DNA of 64,000 nt from Pseudohaliea rubra DSM 19751 (GCF_000764025.1 NZ_KN234748.1:1-64000); one strand, 5' to 3'. Numbered from the stretch's first letter, positions 48,006-57,105 are shown. Numbers and translations: made by a program. The notes: generated by a model not told the origin, from the letters alone.

Positions 48006-49360
48006 ATGCCGATGTCATACCCGTCGCCATCATCAACCCCGACGCCTCAGCGGACTCGCTGGAAGCCAAGCAGCCCTACATCGACAACGGTGTCGAGCGG
48101 GCGGGCAAGGAGGGTTATTTCAGTCGCGAGTACATGCACAAAGAATGGGATCGTCTGTGGACCCGCAGCTGGCTGATCGCCGGTGTCACCGCAGATCTTG
48201 AGAAGGTCGGGGACTATTTCCTGTTCAACATCGGTGACGAGTCCATCATCGTCAAGCAGACCGAGGAAGGTGTCCGCGCGTTCTACAACGTTTGCAGTCA
48301 TCGCGGGTCACGGCTGCTGTCGGAAGAGCGGGGCCATCGCAAGGTCATCGTCTGTCCCTTCCACAGCTGGAGCTTCAATAACGATGGCAGCCTGCGTCGG
48401 ATTACGGACGAGGAGACCTTCCGCCCCGAGGTGGTAGCGCACCGGCCGGGCCTCAAGGCCGTGCACTGCGAGGTGCTGGCGGGCATCATTTTCATAAACA
48501 TGTGCGAGGGTGACGCGCCGCCGCTCGCCGAAGCCATCGGCCTGCCTGAGGGTTACCTCGAGGCGTATCGTATCGACCGGATGCGGGTCGTCCGCCATGT
48601 GCGCAGTGAGTGGGGTGCCAACTGGAAGGTCGGTGTGGAGGCGTTCTACGAGAGCTACCACCTGCACGCCGTGCACCCGGAAACCCGCGGCGTCATGGGC
48701 GATCTCAACGTGCAGTACGATCTCTACCCCAACGGGGCAAGCCGGATGATCGTTCCCCTGGGTCAGCCGAGCCCCCGCATAGCGGATCAGTCCACCGTCA
48801 ACGAGGGCCTGAAGGCCATGCTCAAGGATGCGGGCATCGATCCCACGGGTTTCGATGGCACTGCCGCCGATGTACGCCGGACGATCCAGCAGGCCAAGCG
48901 CGAGCGCTCCGAACGGCTTGGCCTTGAGTACGAGCGCTTTGCTGACGGCCAGCTGTCGGACAGCTGGGCCACGGGTATTTTCCCGAACGTGCAGATCGGC
49001 TGCCACCCCGAGGCGGTCTTCCTCATGCGCTTCATCCCGCACGAGACGGACCCGGAGCGCTTCTACTACGACACCATGACCCTCATGCTGCCGGCGGAAG
49101 ATCCGGATTACTGTCCGCCGGACTGGATGGGCCTTCCCGAGAGCACGGATGTGACCGGTGCGGTGCGTCCGGCTACCGAACACTACACCCTGGAAGAAGA
49201 TCCGCAGCTCGGTCTCGTGCTGAGTCAGGATGCCTCGCTGCTGCCGGTGGTACAGCAGGGCATGCGCTCCCGCGGCTTCGAAGGCCAGCTCTGGGGTGAG
49301 CAGGAACAGCGGCTGCGCCACTTCCACGTGGAACTGGAGCGCCGGCTGGTCGCGCCCTAG
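48002..49360 (+). CDS. Rieske non-heme iron oxygenase, alpha subunit
   Basis: 452 residues, ATG after a very strong AAAGGAGGTG. Rieske ligands are Cys98, His100 (VCSHRGSRLL), Cys118 and His121 (VCPFHSWSF). The mononuclear iron site is EAFYESYHLHAVHPETRG (His220, His225). C-terminal catalytic domain of aromatic-ring or steroid/terpenoid hydroxylases. No ferredoxin, reductase or classical beta subunit is encoded nearby, so electrons must come from elsewhere. Last gene of the coupled operon. Confidence 0.93.
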   Translation: MNADVIPVAIINPDASADSLEAKQPYIDNGVERAGKEGYFSREYMHKEWDRLWTRSWLIAGVTADLEKVGDYFLFNIGDESIIVKQTEEGVRAFYNVCSHRGSRLLSEERGHRKVIVCPFHSWSFNNDGSLRRITDEETFRPEVVAHRPGLKAVHCEVLAGIIFINMCEGDAPPLAEAIGLPEGYLEAYRIDRMRVVRHVRSEWGANWKVGVEAFYESYHLHAVHPETRGVMGDLNVQYDLYPNGASRMIVPLGQPSPRIADQSTVNEGLKAMLKDAGIDPTGFDGTAADVRRTIQQAKRERSERLGLEYERFADGQLSDSWATGIFPNVQIGCHPEAVFLMRFIPHETDPERFYYDTMTLMLPAEDPDYCPPDWMGLPESTDVTGAVRPATEHYTLEEDPQLGLVLSQDASLLPVVQQGMRSRGFEGQLWGEQEQRLRHFHVELERRLVAP

Positions 49361-49470
49361 GCGCGCTATTGCGGTAGATGAGCAGGTAGGAGCACAGACA
49401 AGTCGTAACGGTATAACGCACGCAAGACACGCAGTTGCATTATAGGCATAGCCCATAAAGGAGCATAACA

Positions 49471-51957
49471 ATGCAAGCCCAAGCCCCGAAGACCCGCTGC
49501 CGCAACTGGCAGCGCACGAAACTTGCCCTGGCTGTTGCCATGGCGCCGGCTCTGTCCCTCACGGGCCAGGCAGCCCATGCTCAGGCATCAAGCGACAGCA
49601 GGCTGGAAGAGGTCCTGGTAACGGCCACCCGCCGGGCAGAGACGGACATTCAGACCACGCCGGTTGCCGTAACGGCCATTACCGGAGCGGAGGTCGACCG
49701 GCTGGTACCGACGGACCTCGGCGACGTGCTGGTGTACGCACCGAACGTCGTCAATGGCAAACAGCCCGGCTTCAACTCGGCCAACTTCGCTATTCGCGGC
49801 GTCGGTCAGAACGGGATCATTCTCTACTTCGAGAACCAGGTCGGCGTGATCGTCGATGACATGGTGATTCCGCATATCCAGACGGCGAACGTCGACATGC
49901 TCGACATCCAGAGCGTGGAGATTCTCCGCGGTCCGCAGGGCACGCTGTTCGGCAAGAACACCACCGGCGGTGTGGTCAACGTCAAGACCAACCGGCCAGA
50001 GATCGGCGCCAATACGTTGAGCGTCCGCGGCCAGGTGGCCGAGTTCGGGCGCGTGGAAGGGCGCGCCGTGGCCAACCTCGCCCTCGGTGAAACGGCGGCC
50101 TTCCGCGCGGCCGTCATGCAGACGGAATCAGACGGCTATTACGAAAACGGCGCTTCCTTCGGCCCGGTGGCCGACTTCGGCGTCAACTACCCGCTCGCCG
50201 GTGCCACCGGTCAGGGCGATGGCAGCGACCTTGGCGGTTCCGATATCTTCTCCGGCCGCTTCAAGTTCCGCTGGCAGCCCACGGACGGCCTGGACATCAA
50301 CCTGGCCTACGAGATGGTACGGGACCGGGGCGACACACCGCCTTCGGTCAACGAGACTCCGGATGGCGACTACGTGTTCAATGCCCTCGGTTTCACCCGC
50401 GATCCGGGCGGCGACCGGGTAAAGGTGGCTGGCGTGAGCAACCGCGAGGGCGCTCTCATGCGGATGGGCAGCCGGGGTCATGAGATCGATGTGGACGGCC
50501 TCTACCTGAACGTCGACTGGGAGATGAACGACGCTTACACCCTGAGTTTCTTCGGTGGCCGGCGTGAAACCGACTCCTGGCTCTCCAATACCTACACCGG
50601 CGAGGTCGGCCCGGTTTCGCTCTTTGATGCGACGCGCCAGGACGAGCGCGAGACCACACAGTTCGAGGCGCGTATTGCCTCTGATCTTTCCGGCCCCTTC
50701 AACTTTGTCGCCGGCGCATTCTATCAGGAAGACGAGACGGTCTTCTCTGTGGCTCAGGTGCTCGGCTTCGTGGATATGACCCTGGATTCGGCCGCGCTTT
50801 TCGGCGATCCGCTGTTCTTCAATAACAACCCGCAGGTGCTGTCAAACGCCCAGGACGGCGAGGCCATGGCCATCTATTTCGACGGCACCTGGCAGCTCAA
50901 TGACGCCTGGTCCCTCGGTGCGGGCGTGCGCTACACCGAAGAGGAGAAGGAGTGGACCGGCCGTAACCAGGTATTCGTGCAGGCGCTCGGTGGAAGCTTC
51001 GATCCGTCCTTCACCTGGGAGCAACTGGGAGAGCCACTCGCTGCGGCAGACTTCGAGCGCTTCCCCACAGGGGTCGTCAGCGACAACGAGAAATGGGAAG
51101 AGCCCACCTGGCGGGTCACCCTGGGCTACGAGCCCACCGACGATCTGTACTTCTACGGTACCTACTCGCGCGGCTTCAAGAGCGGCGGTTACAACGACCA
51201 GACCGGAACCGGCGGCAACCCCATCGAGCCGATTCAGGCCCGGCCGACAGACCCGGAAACCGCCGATTCCTATGAGATCGGCATGCGCTCGGAGTGGCTT
51301 GACGGTGGCCTGCGTCTCAACCTGACAGGCTTTTACGTCATCTACGATGACTCCCAGCAGCAGCTGCTTGCGGAGATCGAGGCGGACCGTGACGGCGACG
51401 GCGTCAACGAGAGCACGTTCCAGGAGACGCGCTTCTTCAATGCGGCCGAGATCGAGGTCTACGGCCTCGAGCTGGAGACCGCCTGGCGCGTCAGCAACAA
51501 TTTCCGCATTCAGGGCAGCCTCGGCTGGCTTGAGTCGGAATTCAACGAGTTCCAGGCGGACACGGATTTTGACGGCAGCATCGACACAGTCCTCGACGGT
51601 AATCCGGTAGCCCGGGCGCCGGAGTGGACTTACAACCTGGACTTCCTCTACGACCACCGCTTCATGGGCGGTAATCTGGACTGGAATCTCAACGTTAACT
51701 ACGTCGATGAGGCGACCTATGCCTACACGGCGGTACCGAATACGCCGGACGGTATCACCGACGAGCGCACGCTGGTGAACGCCGCGGTGACCTTCCGCCC
51801 GGACAACGGTGCCTGGTGGGTTCGCGCCTTCGGCAAGAACCTCACCGACGAGGAGTACCGTCTCGGGGAGCTGCCTGTGGCCAACCTATGGGTCATGTCC
51901 TACTACGGCCAGCCGGTCACCTTCGGTATCGAGGGTGGCATGGACTTCAGCTGGTAA
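49471..51957 (+). CDS. TonB-dependent outer-membrane receptor (second)
   Basis: 828 residues, ATG with AAGGAG upstream. Signal peptide ends near AAHAQA. TonB box EEVLVTATRR, plug motifs SANFAIRGVGQNGI and VEILRGPQGTLFGKNTTGGVVNV, barrel end GIEGGMDFSW with terminal Trp. Placed between the Rieske operon and the GST/PQQ genes, so it probably imports the catabolic substrate. 110-base upstream gap probably carries its own promoter. A UUCG hairpin follows. Confidence 0.93.
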   Translation: MQAQAPKTRCRNWQRTKLALAVAMAPALSLTGQAAHAQASSDSRLEEVLVTATRRAETDIQTTPVAVTAITGAEVDRLVPTDLGDVLVYAPNVVNGKQPGFNSANFAIRGVGQNGIILYFENQVGVIVDDMVIPHIQTANVDMLDIQSVEILRGPQGTLFGKNTTGGVVNVKTNRPEIGANTLSVRGQVAEFGRVEGRAVANLALGETAAFRAAVMQTESDGYYENGASFGPVADFGVNYPLAGATGQGDGSDLGGSDIFSGRFKFRWQPTDGLDINLAYEMVRDRGDTPPSVNETPDGDYVFNALGFTRDPGGDRVKVAGVSNREGALMRMGSRGHEIDVDGLYLNVDWEMNDAYTLSFFGGRRETDSWLSNTYTGEVGPVSLFDATRQDERETTQFEARIASDLSGPFNFVAGAFYQEDETVFSVAQVLGFVDMTLDSAALFGDPLFFNNNPQVLSNAQDGEAMAIYFDGTWQLNDAWSLGAGVRYTEEEKEWTGRNQVFVQALGGSFDPSFTWEQLGEPLAAADFERFPTGVVSDNEKWEEPTWRVTLGYEPTDDLYFYGTYSRGFKSGGYNDQTGTGGNPIEPIQARPTDPETADSYEIGMRSEWLDGGLRLNLTGFYVIYDDSQQQLLAEIEADRDGDGVNESTFQETRFFNAAEIEVYGLELETAWRVSNNFRIQGSLGWLESEFNEFQADTDFDGSIDTVLDGNPVARAPEWTYNLDFLYDHRFMGGNLDWNLNVNYVDEATYAYTAVPNTPDGITDERTLVNAAVTFRPDNGAWWVRAFGKNLTDEEYRLGELPVANLWVMSYYGQPVTFGIEGGMDFSW

Positions 51958-51969
51958 GGCCGGCGTCCG

Positions 51970-51991
51970 GTGGCGGCCTTCGGGCCGCCAC
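51970..51991 (+). terminator. Stable UUCG-tetraloop hairpin after the TonB receptor gene
   Basis: GTGGCGGCC and GGCCGCCAC form a perfect 9-bp stem closed by TTCG, 12 bases past the stop codon. No T-run. Likely an mRNA 3' stabiliser or terminator that lowers expression of the following GST gene. Confidence 0.6.
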
Positions 51992-52077
51992 GCACCCGAT
52001 TCCCCGCCGGCCGGGGTCGCCCCGCGTGGCGACCGCCGGCGGCTTCAGCCACCTTCGACCCGCGCGGGGAACAGCCC

Positions 52078-53010
52078 TTGAGCGACACTATTCTCCATCA
52101 CCACGATCCGTCCCCCTTCGCCGAGAAGGTGCGCCTGGCGCTGGGCCTCAAGGGCCTCGCCTGGCAGTCTGTACAGATCCCCATGGTCATGCCCAAGCCG
52201 GCCCTGACTGCGCTGACCGGCGGTTACCGCAAGACGCCGGTGCTGCAGCTAGGCGCCGACGTCTACTGCGATACCCGCCGCATCGCTCAGGAGCTGGAGC
52301 GTCGCTTTGCGGGTCCGAGCCTGTTTCCCCACGGGAGTGAGGGTACCGCGCTGGCCCTGGGCTATTGGGCTGATACCGCACTCTTCCAGCCCGGTGCCGC
52401 CTTGTCCATGGGCACGAACGATCAGATACCGGCGCCGGTCCTCGCCGACCGCATGGCATTTTTCGACTTTCTCGAGGACGAGGATCTGTGCGCGCCGCCG
52501 GACCACTTTTTCGCGCAGTTCACCGCGGGACTTCGGCAGCTCGATCGAATGCTTGCTGACGGCCGCCCCTGGCTACTCGGTGACGCGGCCAGCTGGGCAG
52601 ACGTCGCTTGCTACAGCCCCGTCTGGATGTGTCGCGGCAATATCGCCGGTGGCGATGAACTGCTGGCACCGCTCGGGCGACTTCTCGCCTGGGAGGCCCG
52701 GGTAGCTGCGCTCGGTCACGGTGACCGCAGCGAACTCGACGCCGAGGCGGCGCTGACTGTTGCGAAGGAGGCAGAGCCGGTCACGAACCCTGCGGTTGCC
52801 GATGACGCCTGGCCCCGGCTCGCAGCGGGCACGCCGGTGCAGGTAGCGCCGGACGACTACGGGCGCGATCCCACCCCCGGCGAGCTGCTGGTGCTGAACG
52901 GCGATCAGATCGCTATCGTCCGCAAGGACGGGCCCCTCGGACGGTTGGTGGTCCACTTCCCGCGGGCGGGGTATCGCGTGGCACCGCTGCCATTGACTGA
53001 ACAGCCATAA
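52078..53010 (+). CDS. Glutathione S-transferase-like protein with extra C-terminal domain
   Basis: 310 residues from the TTG at 52078 (MSDTILHHHDPSPFAEKVRL), with GGGGA upstream; the frame is open further upstream through the hairpin. N-terminal thioredoxin-fold GST domain (PSPFAEKVRLALGLKGL, YRKTPVLQLGADVYCDTRRIAQ, about 10-75), helical domain to about 210, then about 100 additional residues with a short beta-rich part (TPVQVAPDDYGRDPTPGELLVLNGDQIAIVR). Typical GSTs are near 210. Glutathione conjugation or reductive ring chemistry is possible. Confidence 0.85.
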   Translation: MSDTILHHHDPSPFAEKVRLALGLKGLAWQSVQIPMVMPKPALTALTGGYRKTPVLQLGADVYCDTRRIAQELERRFAGPSLFPHGSEGTALALGYWADTALFQPGAALSMGTNDQIPAPVLADRMAFFDFLEDEDLCAPPDHFFAQFTAGLRQLDRMLADGRPWLLGDAASWADVACYSPVWMCRGNIAGGDELLAPLGRLLAWEARVAALGHGDRSELDAEAALTVAKEAEPVTNPAVADDAWPRLAAGTPVQVAPDDYGRDPTPGELLVLNGDQIAIVRKDGPLGRLVVHFPRAGYRVAPLPLTEQP

Positions 53011-53022
53011 GAGGACAACACG

Positions 53023-54900
53023 ATGTTCCAAGCCCTTTCCCCCTTGCGTTTTCACCGGCGCTGCGCCCTGGCGCTGCTCGCCGCCGGCCTGGCCGCGGGC
53101 CCGCTGCCCGCGGCGGCGAAAACGGCCGATGGTGCCGATGTGTACGAGCGCCACTGCGCCGCCTGCCATGGCGGTTCGGTGAAGAAGGCGCCGGAGAAAA
53201 CCATGCTCCAGCTCATGTCGGCCCGGGTCATCCTGGCTGCCATGGAAGAGGGCATCATGCAGCCGCAGGCTTTGCCCCTTTCCCGCACCGAGCGCGAAGC
53301 CGTTGCGGAGTATCTCTCCGGCCAGGACCTCGCGGCGGCGCCGGCGGAGGTCGCTCCGCGCTGTGAGGCGGACACCATCGAGCCCGGCGCGGTGCGCGTC
53401 GGTGCCTGGGGCGTGAGCAAGGACAACCAGCGCTACTTTCCGCCGTCGCTTGCCGGTCTCACCGCCGGTGACCTTGCTGACCTCGAACTGAAGTGGGCGG
53501 TGCGTTTTCCGGACGCCATCCGCGCGCGCTCGCAGCCCGCCGTGGCGCACGGTAATGTTTACCTCGGCAGCCAGAGCAGCGGTGTTATCGCTCTGGATGC
53601 AAAACGCGGCTGCCTGCGCTGGCAGTTTCCCACGGTCGCCGAGGTGCGCACGGGCATCGTTGCCGACCCGGACCCCGCCACGCCCTATCTCTACTTCGGT
53701 GACCTCGTGGGCTATGTCTACGCCATCGATGCGCGCACCGGCACGCTGCTCTGGCGCGACCGCCCTGACGACCACCCGAGTCTGACGATCACGGCCGCCC
53801 CGGCGTTCCACGACGGCGCGCTCTACGTCTCCCTGTCCTCGCTGGAGGTCACAGCGGCAGCAGACCCCGCCTACGAGTGCTGCTCCTTCCGCGGCGCTGT
53901 TGTGCGGTACGATGCCCGCAGCGGCGAGCGGCGCTGGACCGCCTACACCATTCCGGAGGTGCCGGCGCCCGCCGGCACCAACCGCGCGGGAACGACAATC
54001 CTTGCGCCCTCCGGCGCACCGGTCTGGAATACCCCGAGTATCGACGCCGCCCGGGGACGACTTTATGTCGGTACCGGGGAAAACTACTCTTCACCGTCGG
54101 AGGGTCACTCCGATGCAATTATCGCCATGGACCTGGAAACCGGGGCGGTGGCCTGGGTCACGCAGGTGACCGAGGGCGATGCCTGGAACATCGCCTGCGA
54201 GCTGGAGGACGATGCCAACTGCCCGGTGGAAGATGGCCCCGACTACGACTTCGGTGCGGCGACGATCGTTGCCCGCACCGGCAGTGGTCGCGACGTGGTG
54301 CTCGCCGGGCAGAAGTCCGGCAAGGTCTATGCGCTGGATCCGGACGAGGAGGGCGCTGTGCTCTGGGCGCGCAAGCTTGGCCGCGGCGGCATTCAGGGCG
54401 GCGTCCATTTCGGCATGGCGGTAGCCGGCGACGCCTTCTACGTGCCCATGTCCGACTTCTACGGCGGTCCGCGCTGGCCCGGGGAAGCGCGCCCTGGCAT
54501 GTTCCGGCTGGATGTGTCGACCGGTGAGACGGCGTGGTTCCACGGTCACGAAAATAACTGCGGTGAGCGCATGCACTGTCAGCCCGGAATTTCCGCCCCG
54601 GCCTCTGCCATCGAGGGCGCGGTATTGGCCGGCGCCATGGACGGCGTGTTGCGGGCCTACGACACCGACAGCGGTGAGCTGATCTGGTCCTTCGACACCG
54701 TGCGCTCCTTCCAGGCCCTCGGTGGCTACGAGGGCCGCGGCGGCTCCTTCGGCGGTGCTGCGGGCCCGGTCTTCGCCGACGGTATGCTCTACGTCAACTC
54801 CGGTTACGGCATCTACGAGCACATGCCCGGCAACGTCCTGCTGGCCTTCGGTCGCAGAGCGACGGTCAGTGACGCCGATCCCGAGGCAGCTGCGCCGTGA
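53023..54900 (+). CDS. Cytochrome c-PQQ beta-propeller dehydrogenase (polyvinyl-alcohol-dehydrogenase-like)
   Basis: 625 residues. Signal peptide ends near PAAAA. A cytochrome c domain follows with heme motif CAACH (45-49). The PQQ-propeller repeats run from about 120 to 615 (e.g. GSQSSGVIALDAKRGCLRWQF, YVYAIDARTGTLLW, IAMDLETGAVAWV, LRAYDTDSGELIWSF). Vicinal cysteines 286-287 (ECCSF) could form the disulfide ring seen in quinoprotein alcohol dehydrogenases. A periplasmic alcohol oxidation feeding electrons to its own heme is inferred. Follows the GST by 12 bases. Confidence 0.88.
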   Translation: MFQALSPLRFHRRCALALLAAGLAAGPLPAAAKTADGADVYERHCAACHGGSVKKAPEKTMLQLMSARVILAAMEEGIMQPQALPLSRTEREAVAEYLSGQDLAAAPAEVAPRCEADTIEPGAVRVGAWGVSKDNQRYFPPSLAGLTAGDLADLELKWAVRFPDAIRARSQPAVAHGNVYLGSQSSGVIALDAKRGCLRWQFPTVAEVRTGIVADPDPATPYLYFGDLVGYVYAIDARTGTLLWRDRPDDHPSLTITAAPAFHDGALYVSLSSLEVTAAADPAYECCSFRGAVVRYDARSGERRWTAYTIPEVPAPAGTNRAGTTILAPSGAPVWNTPSIDAARGRLYVGTGENYSSPSEGHSDAIIAMDLETGAVAWVTQVTEGDAWNIACELEDDANCPVEDGPDYDFGAATIVARTGSGRDVVLAGQKSGKVYALDPDEEGAVLWARKLGRGGIQGGVHFGMAVAGDAFYVPMSDFYGGPRWPGEARPGMFRLDVSTGETAWFHGHENNCGERMHCQPGISAPASAIEGAVLAGAMDGVLRAYDTDSGELIWSFDTVRSFQALGGYEGRGGSFGGAAGPVFADGMLYVNSGYGIYEHMPGNVLLAFGRRATVSDADPEAAAP

Positions 54901-54987
54901 GGCCTGAGAGGGCGAGCACGTCGTCCCGGGACCGATGGCCCGCGAATTCGTTGTGGGGCACCGACACACTTCGCCCTGAGTCAGCGC

Positions 54988-55437
54988 TTAGCGTCTGTCG
55001 GTGCTGCGTCTCCCCCGCGGGCCGGCACGACGCTCCGGCTCCCCGTTGAGCTTGTAGAGCTCGCTTTTCAGTCCTTGTGCAAGGCGGCGCTCACTGTCAC
55101 TCTGGCGACGCTCACGGTGCTTTTTCATGAAGCAGTGGCAGCGGGTAAGACTGCAGTCTTCCAGCGGCAGCGTGACGCCTTCCGTGGCCAGAAAGCGTTT
55201 GCCCTGTACTGCTTTGGCAGCTGAGCATGACCCCGGTGCCGCAACGATAGAGACGGCCGCATAGGGCGATGCTCCGCTCGCCGTGTCGTGCTTCGCGCTA
55301 TGCCGGTTGCTCTCCGCTCTGCGAGCGGCGCCTTTCGAGAGCCTGGTCGCCTCGTGACGACCGCGCCGCGCGCCCGGTCGCCAGTAAAAATAGGCAATCA
55401 GAGCGACGCCCAGCACAAGTATCAGGCCTCCGATCAT
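54988..55437 (-). CDS. Conserved hypothetical membrane-anchored protein
   Basis: 149 residues. One N-terminal membrane helix (MIGGLILVLGVALIAYFYW), a basic linker (about 20-50), then a small domain with PYAAVSIVAAPGSCSAAKAV, GKRFLATEGVTLPLEDCSLTRCHCF and a highly basic C-terminus (EPERRAGPRGRRSTDRR). The DCSLTRCHC cysteine cluster and the following HRERR are recurrent features of related uncharacterised proteobacterial proteins. Function unknown; redox or metal binding is possible. Downstream of HMG-CoA reductase. Confidence 0.75.
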   Translation of the reverse strand: MIGGLILVLGVALIAYFYWRPGARRGRHEATRLSKGAARRAESNRHSAKHDTASGASPYAAVSIVAAPGSCSAAKAVQGKRFLATEGVTLPLEDCSLTRCHCFMKKHRERRQSDSERRLAQGLKSELYKLNGEPERRAGPRGRRSTDRR

Positions 55438-55470
55438 GATCTCGCCCTCCCTCGGCGATCTGCCGTTGTG

Positions 55471-56655
55471 CTAACGGTTGCGACCCAGACGCTCGTGGGC
55501 ATTTACCCATTCGTTCTGCCGCGTTTCCTTGTCAACGCGGGTAGCGGCGCCCAGTGACAGTTCCCCGGCCACCACGAGGCCGGCGGCAAGCTCCGCCAGC
55601 TTGAGGGCTTTGCCTTTGCCATGGCAGCCCATGATCTCGAGGCACTCCCGTTGGGTGGGCAGGTTGGTGCCGCCGCCGTAGGTGGCCACAATCAGCGCGG
55701 GCAGGGTGACTGAGAAAAAATAGTCACCCTCCCGGGTGACCCGGTTATAGGTCGTGCACTGGTTGGACTCGCCGATATTGGCGATATCCTGGCCGGTCGC
55801 CAGGTACAGGGCTGCCAGGCCGTTGGCGGGGTGCGCTGCGTTGTTCGACGAGTGCGTGAGGAAGGAGGCGAGGGTGGTGATGCCCTGGCCGTAGTGCATG
55901 GCTTCCGGCGTGATCCGCAGGTTGCGCTCGAGGACTTCGCGGGGAATGGTGATCTCCGCGGTCACCCGGCGGCCCCGTCCCTTCAGGGAGTTCACCGCGG
56001 AGGTGCGCTTCTCGGTATCGAAATTACCCGAGAGCAGGTAGTTCTTCAGCTTCGGGTACTGTTCGCGGATCCATTCGCAGGCGACGAAGGTAGCCCGGCT
56101 GGTCATATTCTGCCCTGCGGCATCGCCGGTCGAGTAGTCGAAGCGCGTGAATACGAAGTTGTGCGCGTTGTAGTGCTCGATTTCAAGCAGCTTGCCCACG
56201 GAGGTCGTGCTTTCAGCCACGGCACGGATCTCGGGCTCGTGCTCGACCAGCCAAAGCTCGAAATCGCGGGCATCCCGCGCATCGCGGAAGACGAAGCAGG
56301 GTGCCCGCTGCATGGCCTCGCCGATGACCGTGGTGGTGACCCCGCCGGCCTCGCGGATCACCTTCATGCCGCGGTTGTAGCTCGCCAGCATGGTGCCCTC
56401 GACGGTCGCCATGGGCACGTAGAACTCGCCCCGGGCGTGTTCGCCGTTGACCAGCAGGGGGCCGGCGAGGCCGATGGGAACCTGCGCCACCCCGAAGAAG
56501 TTTTCTATGTTCCCGGCCATCTCCGGCGGGTCGAAAGAATAGCGCCGGGTGTGCTCGAGGTGTGCGGGCGTATTGGCCTCGATAAAGGCCTGGCGCTCGG
56601 CGATGATCTCGTCGCTGTAGTCGTTGTCAGCGGAGCGTGGTATGCGTTTGCTCAC
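55471..56655 (-). CDS. Hydroxymethylglutaryl-CoA reductase
   Basis: 394 residues. HMG-CoA signature AQVPIGLAGPLLVNGEHARG and VPMATVEGTMLASYNRG with catalytic Glu86. NADPH segment STGDAAGQNMTSRA; Lys216 in NFDTEKRTSAVN; Asp290 in ATGQDIANIGESNQC; His387 in NAHERLGRNR. All four catalytic positions are present, so it should be active. The pattern (GQDIANIGES, AHxxLGR end) is class I-like, as in archaea. It makes mevalonate from HMG-CoA, yet isoprenoids here should come from the MEP pathway. Transcribed after the VOC gene. Confidence 0.94.
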   Translation of the reverse strand: MSKRIPRSADNDYSDEIIAERQAFIEANTPAHLEHTRRYSFDPPEMAGNIENFFGVAQVPIGLAGPLLVNGEHARGEFYVPMATVEGTMLASYNRGMKVIREAGGVTTTVIGEAMQRAPCFVFRDARDARDFELWLVEHEPEIRAVAESTTSVGKLLEIEHYNAHNFVFTRFDYSTGDAAGQNMTSRATFVACEWIREQYPKLKNYLLSGNFDTEKRTSAVNSLKGRGRRVTAEITIPREVLERNLRITPEAMHYGQGITTLASFLTHSSNNAAHPANGLAALYLATGQDIANIGESNQCTTYNRVTREGDYFFSVTLPALIVATYGGGTNLPTQRECLEIMGCHGKGKALKLAELAAGLVVAGELSLGAATRVDKETRQNEWVNAHERLGRNR

Positions 56656-56733
56656 GGGTTTCTCCTTGCGTGATTCGGAGCGATGCGCTGGGGGCTTTGC
56701 TGCCCGGCGCCGCCGGCGCCGGGTGGGCCGGCT

Positions 56734-57105
56734 TCAGCCGAAAACGAAGAAGGCGAGCTTGTTTCCGTCCGGGTCGCGGACATAGGCGCCGTAGAACATA
56801 TCGGGGATGCGTTGGCCGGGCTCCCCGTCGCAGCTCGCGCCCAGCTCAATGGCCCTGTGGTAGAGCTCGTCGACCTTTTCCTTGGTGCCGGCCTTGATCG
56901 CCGCCATGCCACCGTTCCCCGGGTGCGCGGGCTCGCCATCATAGGGTACGCACACCGCCACCATGGGTTCGTCCATGCTGGTGCCGATCATGGCGATCCG
57001 TTCCATATCGAAGAGCACCTTTGCGCCGAGGCCGGCCAGCAGTTCGCCGTAAAAGGCCTTGGCGGCGTCCATGTCCTTTACGCCGAGGGTCACGTATCCA
57101 AGCAT
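56734..57105 (-). CDS. VOC-family (glyoxalase/bleomycin-resistance fold) protein
   Basis: 123 residues from the ATG at 57105, chosen for AGGAG about 8 bases upstream. Starts MLGYVTLGVKDMDAAKAFYGEL; C-terminal metal ligand segment MFYGAYVRDPDGNKLAFFVFG is typical of VOC proteins. Such proteins bind a metal and act as lyases, dioxygenases, isomerases or resistance proteins. Upstream of the HMG-CoA reductase gene on the same strand with a 78-base gap. Confidence 0.9.
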   Translation of the reverse strand: MLGYVTLGVKDMDAAKAFYGELLAGLGAKVLFDMERIAMIGTSMDEPMVAVCVPYDGEPAHPGNGGMAAIKAGTKEKVDELYHRAIELGASCDGEPGQRIPDMFYGAYVRDPDGNKLAFFVFG

